DNA of 7,352 nt from an uncultured Blautia sp. (GTDB taxonomy: Bacteria > Bacillota > Clostridia > Lachnospirales > Lachnospiraceae): assembly GCA_900547685.1 (NCBI GenBank), contig URHS01000076.1:1-7352 (forward strand). The letters run 5' to 3'. Below are positions 7,256-7,352 of this stretch, piece after piece (positions within the stretch are counted from its first letter, which is position 1; each line of letters begins with the position of its first letter). The position numbers and the translations under genes are program-made. Below the pieces are notes generated by a model, which ran no database searches, had not been told where the DNA came from, and saw only the letters and a program-made list of their open reading frames with translations.

Positions 7256-7352
7256 AAATCTTCCCTTGCTATTTTACCCAATATTCCATTGACAAAAGAA
7301 GCGGAATCATCTCCACCAAAGCTCTTACTGATTTCAACTGCCTCATTAATCG
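7252..7352 (-). CDS. nusB: Transcription antitermination factor NusB, C-terminal end (partial)
   Basis: Only the last 32 codons and the TGA stop are inside the window; the start lies beyond the high-coordinate edge. The peptide begins INEAVEISKSFGGDDSASF and continues VNGILGKIAREDL. This is the conserved last helices of NusB: the INEAVE(I/L)AK stretch followed by FVNGIL(D/G)K. NusB is a small all-helical cytoplasmic RNA-binding protein. With NusE (ribosomal protein S10) it binds boxA RNA and promotes antitermination on rRNA operons. The stop shares an ATGA with the xseA start, a 4-nt overlap that suggests coupled translation. In Bacillus folD lies between nusB and xseA; here the two genes touch directly. 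Identification is confident despite the short fragment because the motif is highly family-specific and the neighbourhood fits. Confidence 0.9.
   Translation of the reverse strand, partial: INEAVEISKSFGGDDSASFVNGILGKIAREDL

Overview
The window is a compact, co-directional block of bacterial housekeeping genes, all on the minus strand. In transcription order (high to low coordinates) it reads nusB (3' end only) - xseA - xseB - ispA - dxs - tlyA - nadK - argR - recN (5' part only). Low G+C, strong AGGAGG-type ribosome binding sites and the protein sequences point to a Firmicute of class Clostridia, most likely a Lachnospiraceae-like gut anaerobe. That taxonomic call is inference from protein style and gene order, not from a marker search.

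Layout: 7252-7352 holds the last 32 codons of NusB. 6044-7255 and 5822-6040 encode the large and small subunits of exodeoxyribonuclease VII. 4942-5832 and 3072-4928 encode farnesyl diphosphate synthase and DXP synthase, two steps of MEP-pathway isoprenoid synthesis. 2265-3071 is a TlyA-type rRNA 2'-O-methyltransferase, 1399-2262 is NAD kinase, 928-1386 is the arginine repressor, and 1-907 is the N-terminal part of the RecN repair ATPase.

Neighbouring genes overlap (nusB/xseA by 4 nt, xseB/ispA by 11 nt), abut (dxs/tlyA), or are separated by 2 to 20 nt. Ribosome binding sites lie inside, or across the stop codon of, the preceding gene. This fits one polycistronic message with translational coupling. 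No promoter or terminator is visible, so both operon ends probably lie outside the window. No stretch longer than 20 nt lacks a gene.

The order closely resembles the well-known Bacillus nusB-(folD)-xseA-xseB-ispA-dxs-tlyA-ahrC-recN cluster, but folD is absent between nusB and xseA, and nadK sits between tlyA and argR. The genes serve different processes (antitermination, DNA repair, isoprenoids, ribosome modification, NADP supply, arginine control); their grouping is an old conserved arrangement rather than one pathway. I found no mobile element, CRISPR array, RNA gene or undescribed system. Three starts were refined: argR at 1386 rather than a GTG at 1395, dxs at 4928 rather than an upstream in-frame codon at 5066, and recN at 907.
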